64,000 nucleotides of DNA from Paracoccus seriniphilus (GTDB lineage Bacteria; Pseudomonadota; Alphaproteobacteria; Rhodobacterales; Rhodobacteraceae). The stretch is from positions 1,346,501 through 1,410,500 of the forward strand of contig NZ_CP067129.1 of NCBI RefSeq assembly GCF_028553745.1, written 5' to 3'. A program made the translations under genes and the position numbers. Within the stretch, counting starts at the first letter, position 1, and each line of letters starts with the position of its first letter. The notes beneath the pieces were generated by a model. It had not been told where the DNA came from and made no database searches. It was given only the letters and a program-made list of their open reading frames with translations. This document shows, piece by piece, positions 35,590 to 44,483 of the stretch.

Positions 35590-37065
35590 ATGCTGTTGTC
35601 CAACGCCACTCTCGATGCAGTCCCGAAGGACGTCTTGCGTCCTACCTATGACCGCAGTCGCATTACCCCCGGCATCGTCCATATCGGGCTTGGGAATTTC
35701 CACCGCGCGCATCAGTCCTGGTATCTGCATCGCCTGATGCAGCAAGGCGAGGCGATGGATTGGGGCATCATCGGCGCCGGGGTCCGCCCCGGTGATGATG
35801 CTCAGCGACAACGGCTTGCGGCGCAGGATTACCTGACGACCCTTATCGAACTGGATCCAAAAGGGCGCTCGGCAGAGATTGTCGGTGCGATGATCGGCTT
35901 CGTTCCGGTGCAAGAGGATAACGCCGCCCTGATTGCCCGGATGGCGGATCCGGCCATTCGCATCGTTTCCCTGACCGTGACCGAGGGCGGCTATTACATC
36001 GACCCCGTGACCAAGGCCTTTAACGCCGATCACCCCGACATGCGCCATGATGCGGCCCATCCGGACCACCCCCGCACGGCCTTTGGGGCCATGATCAGTG
36101 CCCTTGGAAAACGTCGGGACGCGGGTCTTGGTCCCTTTACAGGCCAAAGCTGCGACAATCTGCAGGGCAATGGCGCGATCCTGCGCCAGACGCTGGTCTC
36201 GCTGGCGCGGATGTCGGATCCGCAGCTTGCGGATTGGATCGAGAAGAACTGCACCTTCCCGAATTCTATGGTGGATTGCATCGTTCCGGCCACCGGGCCA
36301 AAGGAACTGGAACTGGTCAGGACTTTCGGTATCGAAGACGCCGCGCCTGTGACCCATGAGAACTATCGTCAATGGGTCATCGAGGACAAGTTCTGCGCCG
36401 GTCGCCCTGATTGGGACAAGGTCGGTGCGACCTTCACGGATGATGTCTACAGCTTCGAGGCGATGAAGATCCGCATCCTCAACGGCGGTCATCAATTGAT
36501 TGCCGACGCCGGCGAAATCCTCTCGGTCGAATTCATTTCGGGCTGCATGAATCACCCGCTGATCGGCGCATATTTTCGCAAGACGGTCACGACAGAGATC
36601 GCGCCCCATGTGGCAGATGTTCCGGGCACGACAGCGCAGGCCTATGCCGGTTTGATCAGCCAGCGCTTCTCGAACCCCGAGATTGTCGATACGGTCCGCC
36701 GTGTGGCCTTTGACGGATCCTCGCGGCAAACCGGATTTATCCTGCCAAGTCTGCGGGACGCGCTTGCCAAAGGCGCTGCAATGCAGGGGCTTGCCCTGTC
36801 GCAGGCGATCTGGGCGCGCATGTGCGAGGGCACGCGTGAGGACGGGACGACGATCCAGCCCAATGACCCGATCTGGGCGCAACTCAATAAGGCTGCGCAG
36901 GCGGCCCGATCCAATCCTCAGGTCTGGCTGAACCAACGCGACCTTTACGGGGAACTGGCAGACAACATCCCGTTTCAACGCGCTTTCGTCCGCTGGTTGA
37001 AGCTGATCTGGTCGGATGGTCTGGAAGCCACCCTTCGCTCATATCTCCAAGGACAGAATAAATGA
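35590..37065 (+). CDS. mtlK: Mannitol/D-arabinitol 2-dehydrogenase family (MtlK-like)
   Basis: A 491-residue long-chain polyol dehydrogenase. The N-terminal domain has HIGLGNFHRAHQSWYL; the catalytic signature KIRILNGGHQ (K-x5-N-x2-H) lies near residue 295-305. It oxidises mannitol to fructose, or D-arabinitol to D-xylulose; the smoEFGK-smoS-mtlK order favours mannitol. Length is normal for the family. Its stop overlaps the next start by ATGA. Confidence 0.87.
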   Translation: MLLSNATLDAVPKDVLRPTYDRSRITPGIVHIGLGNFHRAHQSWYLHRLMQQGEAMDWGIIGAGVRPGDDAQRQRLAAQDYLTTLIELDPKGRSAEIVGAMIGFVPVQEDNAALIARMADPAIRIVSLTVTEGGYYIDPVTKAFNADHPDMRHDAAHPDHPRTAFGAMISALGKRRDAGLGPFTGQSCDNLQGNGAILRQTLVSLARMSDPQLADWIEKNCTFPNSMVDCIVPATGPKELELVRTFGIEDAAPVTHENYRQWVIEDKFCAGRPDWDKVGATFTDDVYSFEAMKIRILNGGHQLIADAGEILSVEFISGCMNHPLIGAYFRKTVTTEIAPHVADVPGTTAQAYAGLISQRFSNPEIVDTVRRVAFDGSSRQTGFILPSLRDALAKGAAMQGLALSQAIWARMCEGTREDGTTIQPNDPIWAQLNKAAQAARSNPQVWLNQRDLYGELADNIPFQRAFVRWLKLIWSDGLEATLRSYLQGQNK

Positions 37066-38057
37066 AAGCCGTTGTTTTCAGCGCAAGGAATACAGTGCAA
37101 TTCACCGATTTGCCCGACCCCAGGCCGAATGCGGGCGAAGTCGTGGTCGAGGTCAAGGCCAGTGGTATCTGCCACACCGATTACGAGGTGTTGAAGGACA
37201 ATTATGGCACCGGCGCCTTTCCGGTCGTTCCCGGCCATGAATACGCCGGAGTTGTCGTTGAAACCGGGGAGGGCGTCACCAATGTCAGCAAGGGGGATCG
37301 CGTTGTCGTTGATCCCAACCTTGAATGCGGGACCTGCTGTGCCTGCAAGCGTGGCTGGGCGCATCTGTGCGAAAATCTGGGCGCCTATGGCGTGACGACG
37401 AATGGCGGGTTCGCCGAACGCAGTGTTGTCAAGGCGTCGGCGGTTCATCCCATTGGTGAGATGAGCTATATGCAAGCCGCTTTGGCAGAACCGATGGGCT
37501 GTGTTCTCAACGGGCTGGACGCGGTGCATGCGCCCTGGATGGAAGAGGCGCTGATTTTCGGGGCAGGGCCGATGGGCCTCTTGATGGGGCTGGCGCTCAG
37601 GGCGGAAGGTCTGTCCAATATTGCCTTCGTAGATATCGCGCAAAGCCGGCTGGAGCTGGCGTCCAGTTTCGGATTCGCGGCGGTGGCATCCGGCTCGGAC
37701 GAATTGAAGGAATGGCATCGCCGGGGCGATCTTGTCGTTGACGCCACTGGCGTTCCGGCTGTCGCAGCCGGCTTGCCGACATATATGGCAAATGGTGGCA
37801 AAGGTCTGTTTTTCGGGGTCTGCCCGTCCTCTGCCAGAATCGAAATCTCCCCTTTCGAGGTGTTTCGTCGGCAGTTGACGCTTGCCGGATCGCATTCGCT
37901 CAACCACAACATCCCCCGGTCGTTGGGGGTCATATCGAAAATCGGCAATGACATTGATCGCACGGTTTCACACAGGCTGTCCCTGCGCGAGATTTCCGAT
38001 ATCCTCGCGAGCAAACCACCAGAAAACAGCCTGAAGGTCCAGTGGTCCGGTGAATGA
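37062..38057 (+). CDS. Zinc-dependent medium-chain polyol dehydrogenase (candidate D-altritol dehydrogenase)
   Basis: A 331-residue MDR alcohol dehydrogenase (PF08240/PF00107). The catalytic zinc site is SGICHTDYE and GHEYAG; the structural zinc site is ECGTCCACKRGWAHLC; the Rossmann motif is GAGPMGLL. Last gene of the polyol operon. In Agrobacterium a PF00107 enzyme oxidises D-altritol to D-tagatose in a cluster with the same kinase and PF08013 protein, so that role is a good guess. Arabinitol or sorbitol dehydrogenase are alternatives. A weak hairpin (CGAAGGG/CCCTTCG, 38098-38120) follows. Confidence 0.8.
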   Translation: MKAVVFSARNTVQFTDLPDPRPNAGEVVVEVKASGICHTDYEVLKDNYGTGAFPVVPGHEYAGVVVETGEGVTNVSKGDRVVVDPNLECGTCCACKRGWAHLCENLGAYGVTTNGGFAERSVVKASAVHPIGEMSYMQAALAEPMGCVLNGLDAVHAPWMEEALIFGAGPMGLLMGLALRAEGLSNIAFVDIAQSRLELASSFGFAAVASGSDELKEWHRRGDLVVDATGVPAVAAGLPTYMANGGKGLFFGVCPSSARIEISPFEVFRRQLTLAGSHSLNHNIPRSLGVISKIGNDIDRTVSHRLSLREISDILASKPPENSLKVQWSGE

Positions 38058-38387
38058 GGTAAGGTCCGGCTTTCCGATCATCCTGTGAAGCAGTCGTCGA
38101 AGGGCAATCGCTTCCCTTCGGCGACCCCATGGTGATGCAATCGCCGGCGATGACATCCGCGTGCCCAGGGGACGATGGGAACCCAAATGGGCGGTCGCGC
38201 TGGGGAAGGCAAAGCGGTCAGACTTGCTCTGGCTTCATGTTCTTGAAGCCGATGACGCGGGCGCTGTGGTCCCGCAGCCTCTAGCGCTGCCAGCTATCTC
38301 CAATAGACGAGGTAACGCTGCGCCCAGGGAAACGCGCGGTGGCTCATGCTCATGAGGAGGCGAGATAGCCTGGCGCGGTGAGGGCGG
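38058..38387. other. Non-coding stretch between the polyol operon and the IS remnants
   Basis: About 330 bases. A weak hairpin at 38098-38120 may end the polyol operon. The remainder has no credible gene and is probably debris from old insertions, but I recognise no particular element. Confidence 0.45.
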
Positions 38388-38420
38388 GAGCTATACCGGA
38401 TTTTGGGTGACGGGGCCTGA

Positions 38421-38945
38421 TCAAGCGGCGCGGTTTTTGGTGTCCTTTGCAGCGACACCGTCAGTGACGGTGACGCCTTCGATGACCATTGGCAACCGGT
38501 TCGCGCCCTTCAGGCGGCGCCACGTCCTGGCAGCGGCCTGAACCAGCTTGAAGACCATGAGCTTGTTGGTCTTCTGCGACAGCGCCCGCTTGGTTCGGAC
38601 AGTCCTGTGCCGGACGGTGGCGAAGACGCTCTCGATCGGGTTGCCTGTGCGCAGGTGATCCCAGTGGGCCGCGGGGAAGTCACGGAACGCCAAGAGGGCG
38701 TCGCGGTCCTTTGTCAGGCAGGTCGCCTTCTCGTATTTGCTCCCGTATTTCTCGGCGAAGGTGTCCATGGCTGTCTCGGCGGCAGCGCGGGTCTCGGCCT
38801 GCCAGATTTCGCGCAGATCGGTCTTCACCGTGGGCTGCATCGATTTCGGGAACTTGTTCAGGACATTGGCGCTCTTGTGGACCCAGCACCTCTGGTGACG
38901 CGTGCCCGGGAAGACCTCGTCGAGCGCTTTAAAGACATGGTAGGG
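38421..38945 (-). pseudogene. IS256 family transposase, C-terminal fragment
   Basis: About 174 residues of an IS256 (MULE-like DDE) transposase, beginning inside the protein at YHVFKALDEVFPGTRHQRCWVH. It includes the NPIESVFATVRHRT segment with the last catalytic glutamate. The natural end (stop at 38421) is intact, while roughly the first 230 residues of a normal transposase are gone, including the first two catalytic aspartates. Frame upstream of about 38945 reads IS110 sequence out of frame, so the join is a true fusion. Confidence 0.85.
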
Positions 38946-39250
38946 CGCGTTGCGGCCTCCGCGATGGCTTCGGCGTCTCGGTCGTCGGTCTTGTGGACCT
39001 TCACGTAAGGCCGGACGTACTGGGGCGACATCAAGCGCGGTTCGTGGCCCTGCTCGACACAGAAATGACCAAGGTGGTGGGCCCCACCGCACGCCTCCAT
39101 CGCCACGATGCAAGGAGGGAGGCCCGACAGGAAAGCCTGGAGCCGATGGCGTTGGACGCATGTACGCAGGACAACCGCGTTATCCCTATCAAGCCCCGCA
39201 ACGCTGCAGGTCGTCTTCCCCAGATCGATGCCCAGTGCTGCGATATCCAT
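38935..39250 (-). pseudogene. IS110 family transposase, N-terminal fragment
   Basis: About 105 residues of an IS110 (DEDD) transposase from MDIAALGIDLGKTTCSVAGL. The first D (GIDLG), E (AMEACGGAHH) and the DDRDAEAIAEA aspartates are visible. Homology ends at about EAATRPTM, where IS256 sequence starts in another frame. The C-terminal two thirds, with the serine domain, are missing. The start fits the family. Confidence 0.85.
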
Positions 39251-39439
39251 CGGAATGCTCCTCTCCCTCCGTTGTTTCCACAACAATAGCTGCGGTCTTG
39301 GCAGGAAGGCAGTTCATCCCATCGGGTCATTGCTCAAATGATCCAGCACGTTCCAAAATAAAAAGGGGGAAGTCTTGGGGGAAATAATTCCACATTAGGG
39401 CGAAAAATTAAATTAAAACAGGAAGTTGCACTGGATAAG

Positions 39440-39529
39440 TGGCGGAGGCGGTGGGATTCGAACCCACGGTGGGCGTTAACCCACGTCGGTTTTCAAGACC
39501 GGTGCATTCAACCACTCTGCCACGCCTCC
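39440..39529 (-). tRNA. tRNA-Ser (anticodon UGA)
   Basis: A 90-nt class II tRNA. The acceptor arms are GGAGGCG and CGCCTCC, the anticodon loop is CTTGAAA with TGA (genomic 39493-39495), a long variable arm follows, the T-loop is GGTTCGAATCC, and CCA is encoded. It stands next to the IS remnant; no duplicated 3' end suggesting an att site is obvious. Confidence 0.96.
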
Positions 39530-39581
39530 GACGGTGGTGGATTAACGGCTTGTGCGACCATGCGCAAGCCGTTGATGTCAA

Positions 39582-40070
39582 TCAGCGGCGCAGGGTGACG
39601 GTGTTCGTGGCGCTGGTGATTTCAACCGAGGAAATCGGAGCCAGTTGCGTGCTGGACAGTGCCAGGGCAGCGGTGATCGGATCGTTTGGACGTCGGGCAA
39701 TCTGACCCGCCGGCGCATCGGGCGCCGGGGGCCAGCCGACCAGACGCAGCCGCAATACGCCATCACTGTCCGGGGTGATCCGTTCCGCCGGTTGCGGTCT
39801 TGCAGTGACAAGTTCGACCGACGCATAACCCTTGGTGGGCGTTGTCGCAGTCACGACCAGAAGGCGGCCTTCGTTCAGAGGTTCCCATCGCGCCGAAGAT
39901 ATCTGTCCGATGACCGGGCGAAGCTCGCTGCTTTGTTCATAGCCTGTTTCGGGTTCCAGCGTGCTTCGCGGTGGTTCGCTCGAGAACCAGCCGAGCGGGT
40001 TCCAGCCGCTGTCACCGCAAGCTGTCAGGAACAGGGCTGAACACAAAAGTGGCACGGTCAGTTTTCTCAT
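39582..40070 (-). CDS. Putative lipoprotein, function unknown
   Basis: A 162-residue protein with a lipoprotein signal: a basic start MRKLT, a hydrophobic core and lipobox LTAC at about residues 14-17. The mature part has no family I recognise; it is about 140 residues, with P/E-rich and beta-like segments (RLLVVTATTPTKGYASVELV). The ATG at 40070 gives the lipobox at the right depth; a longer upstream frame is rejected. Probably anchored to the outer membrane. Conserved hypothetical. Confidence 0.72.
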   Translation of the reverse strand: MRKLTVPLLCSALFLTACGDSGWNPLGWFSSEPPRSTLEPETGYEQSSELRPVIGQISSARWEPLNEGRLLVVTATTPTKGYASVELVTARPQPAERITPDSDGVLRLRLVGWPPAPDAPAGQIARRPNDPITAALALSSTQLAPISSVEITSATNTVTLRR

Positions 40071-40183
40071 GGCGACATCCCTTGCTTTTGAGGGGATTGT
40101 TAGGCGAAAGCGGGCCGGGGGGAAAGCCTCTTTGACCTTGGTGCAGACACGCGCTAACCCGTCTGCGTAAAAGGAGATTGCAG

Positions 40184-40594
40184 ATGGCCAGCCCCGCATT
40201 CGAAGAAATTGCAGAAACTTTCGACTTTCTTGATGACTGGGAGGAACGCTATCGCCATGTCATTGAACTGGGCAAGGCCATGCCGGCCATGGACCCGGCG
40301 TTTCAGGTGCCTGCCACCAAAGTCGACGGTTGCGCCAGCCAGGTCTGGATCATGCCCCGCATCGAGAACGGTCGGTTCGACTTTCAGGGTGACAGCGATG
40401 CGATGATCGTGCGTGGTCTGATCGCCATCCTGCATGCGCTCTATTCAGGGCTGACGGTCGAGGAAGTCACGCGGGTCGATGCCCCTGCCGAGATGGCCCG
40501 GCTGGGGCTGGATGAGCATCTTTCGGCGCAAAGGTCCAATGGCCTGCGCGCCATGGTGGACCGGATCAGGCTGCTTGCCGCCGACGCAATGTGA
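40184..40594 (+). CDS. sufE: SufE family cysteine desulfurase activator
   Basis: A 136-residue SufE. The sulfur-accepting cysteine is C50 in VDGC50ASQVW. It takes persulfide sulfur from a cysteine desulfurase for iron-sulfur cluster assembly. AAGGAG at 40171 with a 7-base gap selects the ATG at 40184 over a TTG at 40178. No other suf genes are here, which is common for an unlinked sufE. Its 3' end overlaps the convergent mnmA gene by 29 bases. Confidence 0.92.
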   Translation: MASPAFEEIAETFDFLDDWEERYRHVIELGKAMPAMDPAFQVPATKVDGCASQVWIMPRIENGRFDFQGDSDAMIVRGLIAILHALYSGLTVEEVTRVDAPAEMARLGLDEHLSAQRSNGLRAMVDRIRLLAADAM

Positions 40595-41738
40595 TCCAGC
40601 CGCCGCCCAGAACCCGGGTCGAGCCCGTTTCGTAAAAGACACAGGCCTGACCCGGGCTGACGCCTTCTTCGGGATCCAGCAGTTCTACCTCGGCGCGCCC
40701 GTTGTCCAGCGGCCGCAGCAAGGCAGGCTTGGGGGGGCGGGTCGAGCGAATGCGCACCATGCAGGGCATCTCGGCGGTCAACGGGGTGTCACCCAGCCAG
40801 TTGACCTCGCTGACGGGGACGATGGTCGTCGCCAGAGCAGCCTTGGGGCCGACGACGACATGGCGCAGATCGGGGTCCAGCCGCACGACGTAAAGCGGAT
40901 CCCCCAGTCCGCCGATGCCAAGACCGCGACGCTGCCCGATGGTATAATGGATCACGCCGCGGTGCTGACCCAGAACATTGCCCTGCATGTCGACGATATC
41001 GCCGGGATCCGCGGCGCCGGGGCGCAATTTTTCGATGACGGCAGCGTAATTGCCGTTGGGAACGAAGCAGATATCCTGACTGTCGGGCTTGTCCGCCACG
41101 CCCAGGCCGTATTCCTCGGCCAGGGCGCGGGTTTCTGCCTTGCTTTCCAGATGGCCCAATGGAAAGCGCAGGAAATCCAGCTGCTCCTGCGTGGTCGAGA
41201 ACAGGAAATAGCTCTGATCGCGATTCGCATCTGCCGCCATGTGCAGTTCGGCTTTGGTTGCTCCGGCCTTGCGTTGGATATAGTGCCCCGTGGCCATGCA
41301 ATCAGCATCCAGATCGCGCGCAGTTTGCAGAAGATCCCTGAACTTCACCCGTTCGTTGCAACGAATGCAGGGAACCGGCGTCGCCCCGGCCAGATAGGCA
41401 TCGGCAAATTCATCGATGACGGATTCGCGAAACTTGTTTTCATAATCAAGGACGTAATGCGGAAATCCCATGCGTTCGGCAACGCGCCGCGCGTCATGGA
41501 TATCCTGTCCGGCGCAGCAGGCGCCCTTCTTGGCAAGCGCGGCGCCGTGATCGTAAAGCTGCAGGGTCACGCCAATGACATCATAGCCTTCCGATTTCAG
41601 CTTTGCGGCCACGACCGAACTGTCCACGCCTCCGGACATGGCAACGACAACCCGCGTCTGCGACGGCGGCTTGGCAAAGCCGAGGCTGTTCAACGGCATA
41701 TCGCGCGCCGGAGCGCGGGTGGTGGTGGTCATTGTCAT
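40566..41738 (-). CDS. mnmA: tRNA-specific 2-thiouridylase
   Basis: A 390-residue enzyme that makes 2-thiouridine at the wobble position of tRNA-Lys, Glu and Gln. The PP-loop is SGGVDSS (residues 35-41). The catalytic cysteines are in PCIRC (C124) and DSQDIC (C224). The N-terminal 24 residues precede the usual start; one of the ATGs at 41738 or 41732 is likely, and internal M14 is also possible. It overlaps sufE at the 3' ends and depends on persulfide sulfur, which suits that neighbour. Confidence 0.93.
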   Translation of the reverse strand: MTMTTTTRAPARDMPLNSLGFAKPPSQTRVVVAMSGGVDSSVVAAKLKSEGYDVIGVTLQLYDHGAALAKKGACCAGQDIHDARRVAERMGFPHYVLDYENKFRESVIDEFADAYLAGATPVPCIRCNERVKFRDLLQTARDLDADCMATGHYIQRKAGATKAELHMAADANRDQSYFLFSTTQEQLDFLRFPLGHLESKAETRALAEEYGLGVADKPDSQDICFVPNGNYAAVIEKLRPGAADPGDIVDMQGNVLGQHRGVIHYTIGQRRGLGIGGLGDPLYVVRLDPDLRHVVVGPKAALATTIVPVSEVNWLGDTPLTAEMPCMVRIRSTRPPKPALLRPLDNGRAEVELLDPEEGVSPGQACVFYETGSTRVLGGGWITLRRRQAA

Positions 41739-41829
41739 TGGATGTCTCGGAGCTTTGACGCGAATTCAGACAAAATATAGGTAAATTCCCGTCATTCTCA
41801 ACCCATGGCCGGCCAAAAAACCTGCGACG

Positions 41830-41844
41830 CTAACGGGCGCTTAA
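41830..41844 (+). promoter_or_regulatory. Candidate CtrA box upstream of sciP
   Basis: CTAA-N7-TTAA, one mismatch from the TTAA-N7-TTAA consensus, 43 bases before the sciP start. The same bases form part of an ACGGGC-N6-GCCCGT hairpin, so the site may be coincidence. Confidence 0.45.
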
Positions 41845-41887
41845 GCCCGTCGTGGCATGATCTCTGGCGATGCAGAGGACAGATGGA

Positions 41888-42163
41888 ATGTTCGTGAAGA
41901 AGACCAGCAGACCCAGGACGGTGACTTTGCCCAATGGCCAGATACTGACGATGGCTGACTTGCCGCCCACAACGACCCGATGGGTCGCACGACGCAAGGA
42001 AATCGTGGTACGTGCGGTTGAATATGGATTGCTGTCGCGCGACGAGGCCATGCGCCGCTATGGCCTTTCGGATGAAGAGTTTGACAGTTGGATCAATGCC
42101 GTGAAACTGCATGGCCCCGCAGCACTGAAAGTCACGGCGACCAAGCGCTATCGGCAAGGGTAA
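41888..42163 (+). CDS. sciP: CtrA inhibitor SciP (DUF1153)
   Basis: A 91-residue helix-turn-helix protein of the SciP/DUF1153 family. It has the conserved [14 protein letters not shown] and [26 protein letters not shown] (in pieces) and the [11 protein letters not shown] recognition region. In Caulobacter SciP represses CtrA-activated promoters. Start at the ATG at 41888, after GAGGAC; the ATG at 41870 is an alternative. Encoded just before ctrA, a conserved arrangement in this family. Confidence 0.88.
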   Translation: MFVKKTSRPRTVTLPNGQILTMADLPPTTTRWVARRKEIVVRAVEYGLLSRDEAMRRYGLSDEEFDSWINAVKLHGPAALKVTATKRYRQG

Positions 42164-42192
42164 TTCAACTATTGATAGATTTTTTTTCTCCG

Positions 42193-42207
42193 GTAACAAC
42201 ATATTAA
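42193..42207 (+). promoter_or_regulatory. Candidate CtrA box upstream of ctrA
   Basis: GTAA-N7-TTAA followed by C, one mismatch from the CtrA consensus TTAA-N7-TTAAC, 51 bases before the ctrA ATG. It fits the known autoregulation of ctrA. Confidence 0.55.
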
Positions 42208-42257
42208 CGATATTTGCCGATGTTCTTTGCGGAACCTATGACCTCAGGGGGCTAAAC

Positions 42258-42968
42258 ATGCGGATATTGCTGGTAGAGGACGATCCCAACACTGCACGTG
42301 CAATCGAGCTGATGCTGACGGCGGCCAGCTATAATGTCTTTCGGACCGATATGGGCGAAGAGGGCATCGATCTGGCCAAACTGTATGACTATGATCTGAT
42401 CCTGCTGGATCTGGACCTGCCGGACATGCATGGAATGGAAGTTTTGCGGCATTTGCGCATGGCGCGGATCGATACGCCAATCCTGATCCTGACCGGTTCC
42501 GATGATACCGAAAGCAAATTGCGCGGTTTCGGTTTCGGCGCTGACGACTACATGACCAAGCCTTTCAACCGCGAGGAGTTGCAGGCGCGGATTCAGGCGA
42601 TCATTCGCCGTTCGAAAGGGCACAGCCAGGCCACGATCCAGACCGGAGAGATCGTCGTGAATCTGGACACGAGATCGGTCGAGGTGAACGGCAAGGCGGT
42701 CAATCTGACCGGCAAGGAATACCAGATTCTCGAACTGCTCAGCCTGCGCAAGGGAACGACACTGACGAAAGAAATGTTCTTGAACCACCTTTACGGCGGA
42801 ATGGATGAGCCCGAACTGAAGATCATTGATGTCTTCATCTGCAAGCTGCGCAAGAAGCTGTCCGAGGCTCTGGGAGGCGAGAACTATATCGAGACCGTAT
42901 GGGGGCGTGGATATGTCTTGCGCGATCCGGGGCCTGCCGAAGAAGGCAGGATCGCCATCGGAGCATAG
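42258..42968 (+). CDS. ctrA: Cell cycle/development response regulator CtrA
   Basis: A 236-residue OmpR-class response regulator. The receiver domain has E7-D8-D9, phosphorylation D51 ([12 protein letters not shown]), T80 region (ILTGSD) and a conserved K in DYMTKPF. The winged-helix DNA-binding domain spans 125-225 ([21 protein letters not shown], in pieces; [25 protein letters not shown], in pieces). It closely follows CtrA. In Rhodobacterales CtrA is not essential and controls motility, gene-transfer agents and stress traits. It ends at a strong terminator and is regulated by SciP next door. Confidence 0.97.
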   Translation: MRILLVEDDPNTARAIELMLTAASYNVFRTDMGEEGIDLAKLYDYDLILLDLDLPDMHGMEVLRHLRMARIDTPILILTGSDDTESKLRGFGFGADDYMTKPFNREELQARIQAIIRRSKGHSQATIQTGEIVVNLDTRSVEVNGKAVNLTGKEYQILELLSLRKGTTLTKEMFLNHLYGGMDEPELKIIDVFICKLRKKLSEALGGENYIETVWGRGYVLRDPGPAEEGRIAIGA

Positions 42969-43034
42969 ATCAGTGCCGCGTGGTCAGGAAGACGGCGGCC
43001 ATCGGATCTGTCATGTGCGGATATTCGGAGAGGG

Positions 43035-43067
43035 CGGGGAAGGCCGGATCAGCCTTCCCCGTTTTTT
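43035..43067 (+). terminator. Intrinsic terminator after ctrA
   Basis: A perfect 10-bp stem CGGGGAAGGC / GCCTTCCCCG, 7-base loop, then TTTTTT. It stands 67 bases past the ctrA stop. Confidence 0.93.
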
Positions 43068-43123
43068 GATGTCAGCGGCAAGAAACCAAGACGTCTGGAA
43101 ACCTTTGCCGCTGATCACAGGGC

Positions 43124-44125
43124 TTAGATCAATTTACCCATGGCAACGGCCGTGTCGGACATGCGGTTGGAGAAGCCCCATTCATTGTCATACCAGGTCA
43201 GGATCCGGCACAGCTTGCCTTCCATGACCTTGGTCTGATCCATATGGAACACCGAGGAATGCGGGTCGTGATTGAAATCCGAGGAAACCAGCTTCTCTTC
43301 GGTATAGCCCAGAATGCCTTTCAGCTGGCCATCGGCCGCGGATTTGATCGCCGCATTGATTTCTTCGACCGTGGTTTCACGCTTGGCTTCGAAAACCAGA
43401 TCCACGACCGACACATTCGGGGTCGGAACACGGATGGCTACGCCGTCCAGGCGACCCTTCAGTTCGGGCAGCACCAGACCAACGGCCTTGGCCGCACCGG
43501 TCGAGGTCGGGATCATCGAGAGACCTGCGGCGCGGGCGCGATACAGATCCTTGTGCATGGTGTCCAGCGTCGGCTGGTCGCCGGTATAGCTGTGGATCGT
43601 GGTCATGAAACCGCGGTCGATCCCGATCGTGTCGTTCAGGACCTTGGCCACCGGCGACAGGCAGTTGGTGGTGCAGCTTGCATTGGAAACCACCAGATCG
43701 TCCGAGGTCAGCGTGTCGTCATTCACTCCGAAGACGATGGTCTTGTCGGCGCCTTCGCCAGGGGCGGAGATCAGCACGCGTTTTGCACCGGTTTCAAGAT
43801 GCGCCTGGCATTTCTCTTTCGAGGCGAAGATGCCGGTGCATTCCATGATGACATCGACATCACCCCAAGGCAGTTCTGCCGGATTGCGGATCGCGGTGAC
43901 CTTGATCGGTCCGCGACCGACATCAATTGACGAGCCGTCAACGGTCACCGTTGCCGGAAAGCGCCCGTGAACGCTGTCGTAGCGCAGCAAATGGGCATTG
44001 GTTTCCACCGGACCCAGATCGTTGATGGCAACGACTTCGATATCGGTGCGCCCCGACTCAACGATTGCGCGCAAGACGTTGCGCCCGATGCGTCCGAAAC
44101 CGTTGATGGCGACTTTGACTGCCAT
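43124..44125 (-). CDS. gapA: Glyceraldehyde-3-phosphate dehydrogenase (type I)
   Basis: A 333-residue NAD-dependent GAPDH of glycolysis/gluconeogenesis, cytosolic tetramer. NAD site GFGRIGRN (residues 10-16), D36 in VVAIND for NAD binding, and catalytic C151 in SNASC151TTNC with the following H in HSYTGDQ. C-terminal [12 protein letters not shown] is intact. The ATG at 44125 is the family start; the 12-codon extension is rejected. Convergent with ctrA. Confidence 0.97.
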   Translation of the reverse strand: MAVKVAINGFGRIGRNVLRAIVESGRTDIEVVAINDLGPVETNAHLLRYDSVHGRFPATVTVDGSSIDVGRGPIKVTAIRNPAELPWGDVDVIMECTGIFASKEKCQAHLETGAKRVLISAPGEGADKTIVFGVNDDTLTSDDLVVSNASCTTNCLSPVAKVLNDTIGIDRGFMTTIHSYTGDQPTLDTMHKDLYRARAAGLSMIPTSTGAAKAVGLVLPELKGRLDGVAIRVPTPNVSVVDLVFEAKRETTVEEINAAIKSAADGQLKGILGYTEEKLVSSDFNHDPHSSVFHMDQTKVMEGKLCRILTWYDNEWGFSNRMSDTAVAMGKLI

Positions 44126-44246
44126 GGTTCTTTCTCCCGACCAGATGACGTTGGGCATCATCTAACGCGGCAATCCGCCCGATGCAAATGCAGTTGATTT
44201 CGCGACCTTGGAAAATTACCGGATGTGGTCCCCGGGCAAACGGATG

Positions 44247-44390
44247 TCAGCGCCAGAAGCTGACGTAATCGATCAGGGCCGCAAGCTGTTTGCCCACCAT
44301 AACCGGAAGCCCGGCGTCGAACCACAGCATGTCAGCGGCAAAGACGCCAAGGATCAGAAGCCCCAATGCGATTGCAATCTGGTTGGTCAT
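44247..44390 (-). CDS. Small membrane peptide upstream of gapA
   Basis: A 47-residue protein, MTNQIAIALGLLILGVFAAD..., with one long N-terminal helix and a C-terminal part rich in aromatic residues (LAALIDYVSFWR). It lies between fliG and gapA on the same strand. A one-helix peptide of this size beside gap occurs in related genomes as I recall, but the function is unknown. Shorter than many gene finders report. Confidence 0.6.
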   Translation of the reverse strand: MTNQIAIALGLLILGVFAADMLWFDAGLPVMVGKQLAALIDYVSFWR

Positions 44391-44483
44391 CTTGCGCCTT
44401 TCGTGTTGAACGCATTGCCCGCGCAAGATGCTATCACTGCAAGGGGGGCTCAAGCCTGAATCAGCAGTCATGGGACGTCGTCG

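Larger units (their letters stand above)
38388..39290 (-). mobile_element. Chimeric insertion-sequence remnant (IS256 3' part joined to IS110 5' part)
   Basis: Two transposase fragments of unrelated families abut in the same orientation. The left boundary is set near an ACCCAAAATCCGGTATAGCTCC-like end, here read near 38388-38412; the right one near the IS110 start. Both limits are approximate. The element is inactive and marks a recombination point between the polyol island and tRNA-Ser. Confidence 0.7.

Noticed and set aside
38058-38420. A small gene (64 codons from 38161) between the hexitol island and IS remnants
   Set aside because: No ribosome site, no recognisable protein and IS-type surroundings; probably debris.
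39440-39529. Integration (att) site for the hexitol island at tRNA-Ser
   Set aside because: I found no integrase and no repeat of the tRNA 3' end near 27 kb or 38 kb, so proximity alone is not enough.
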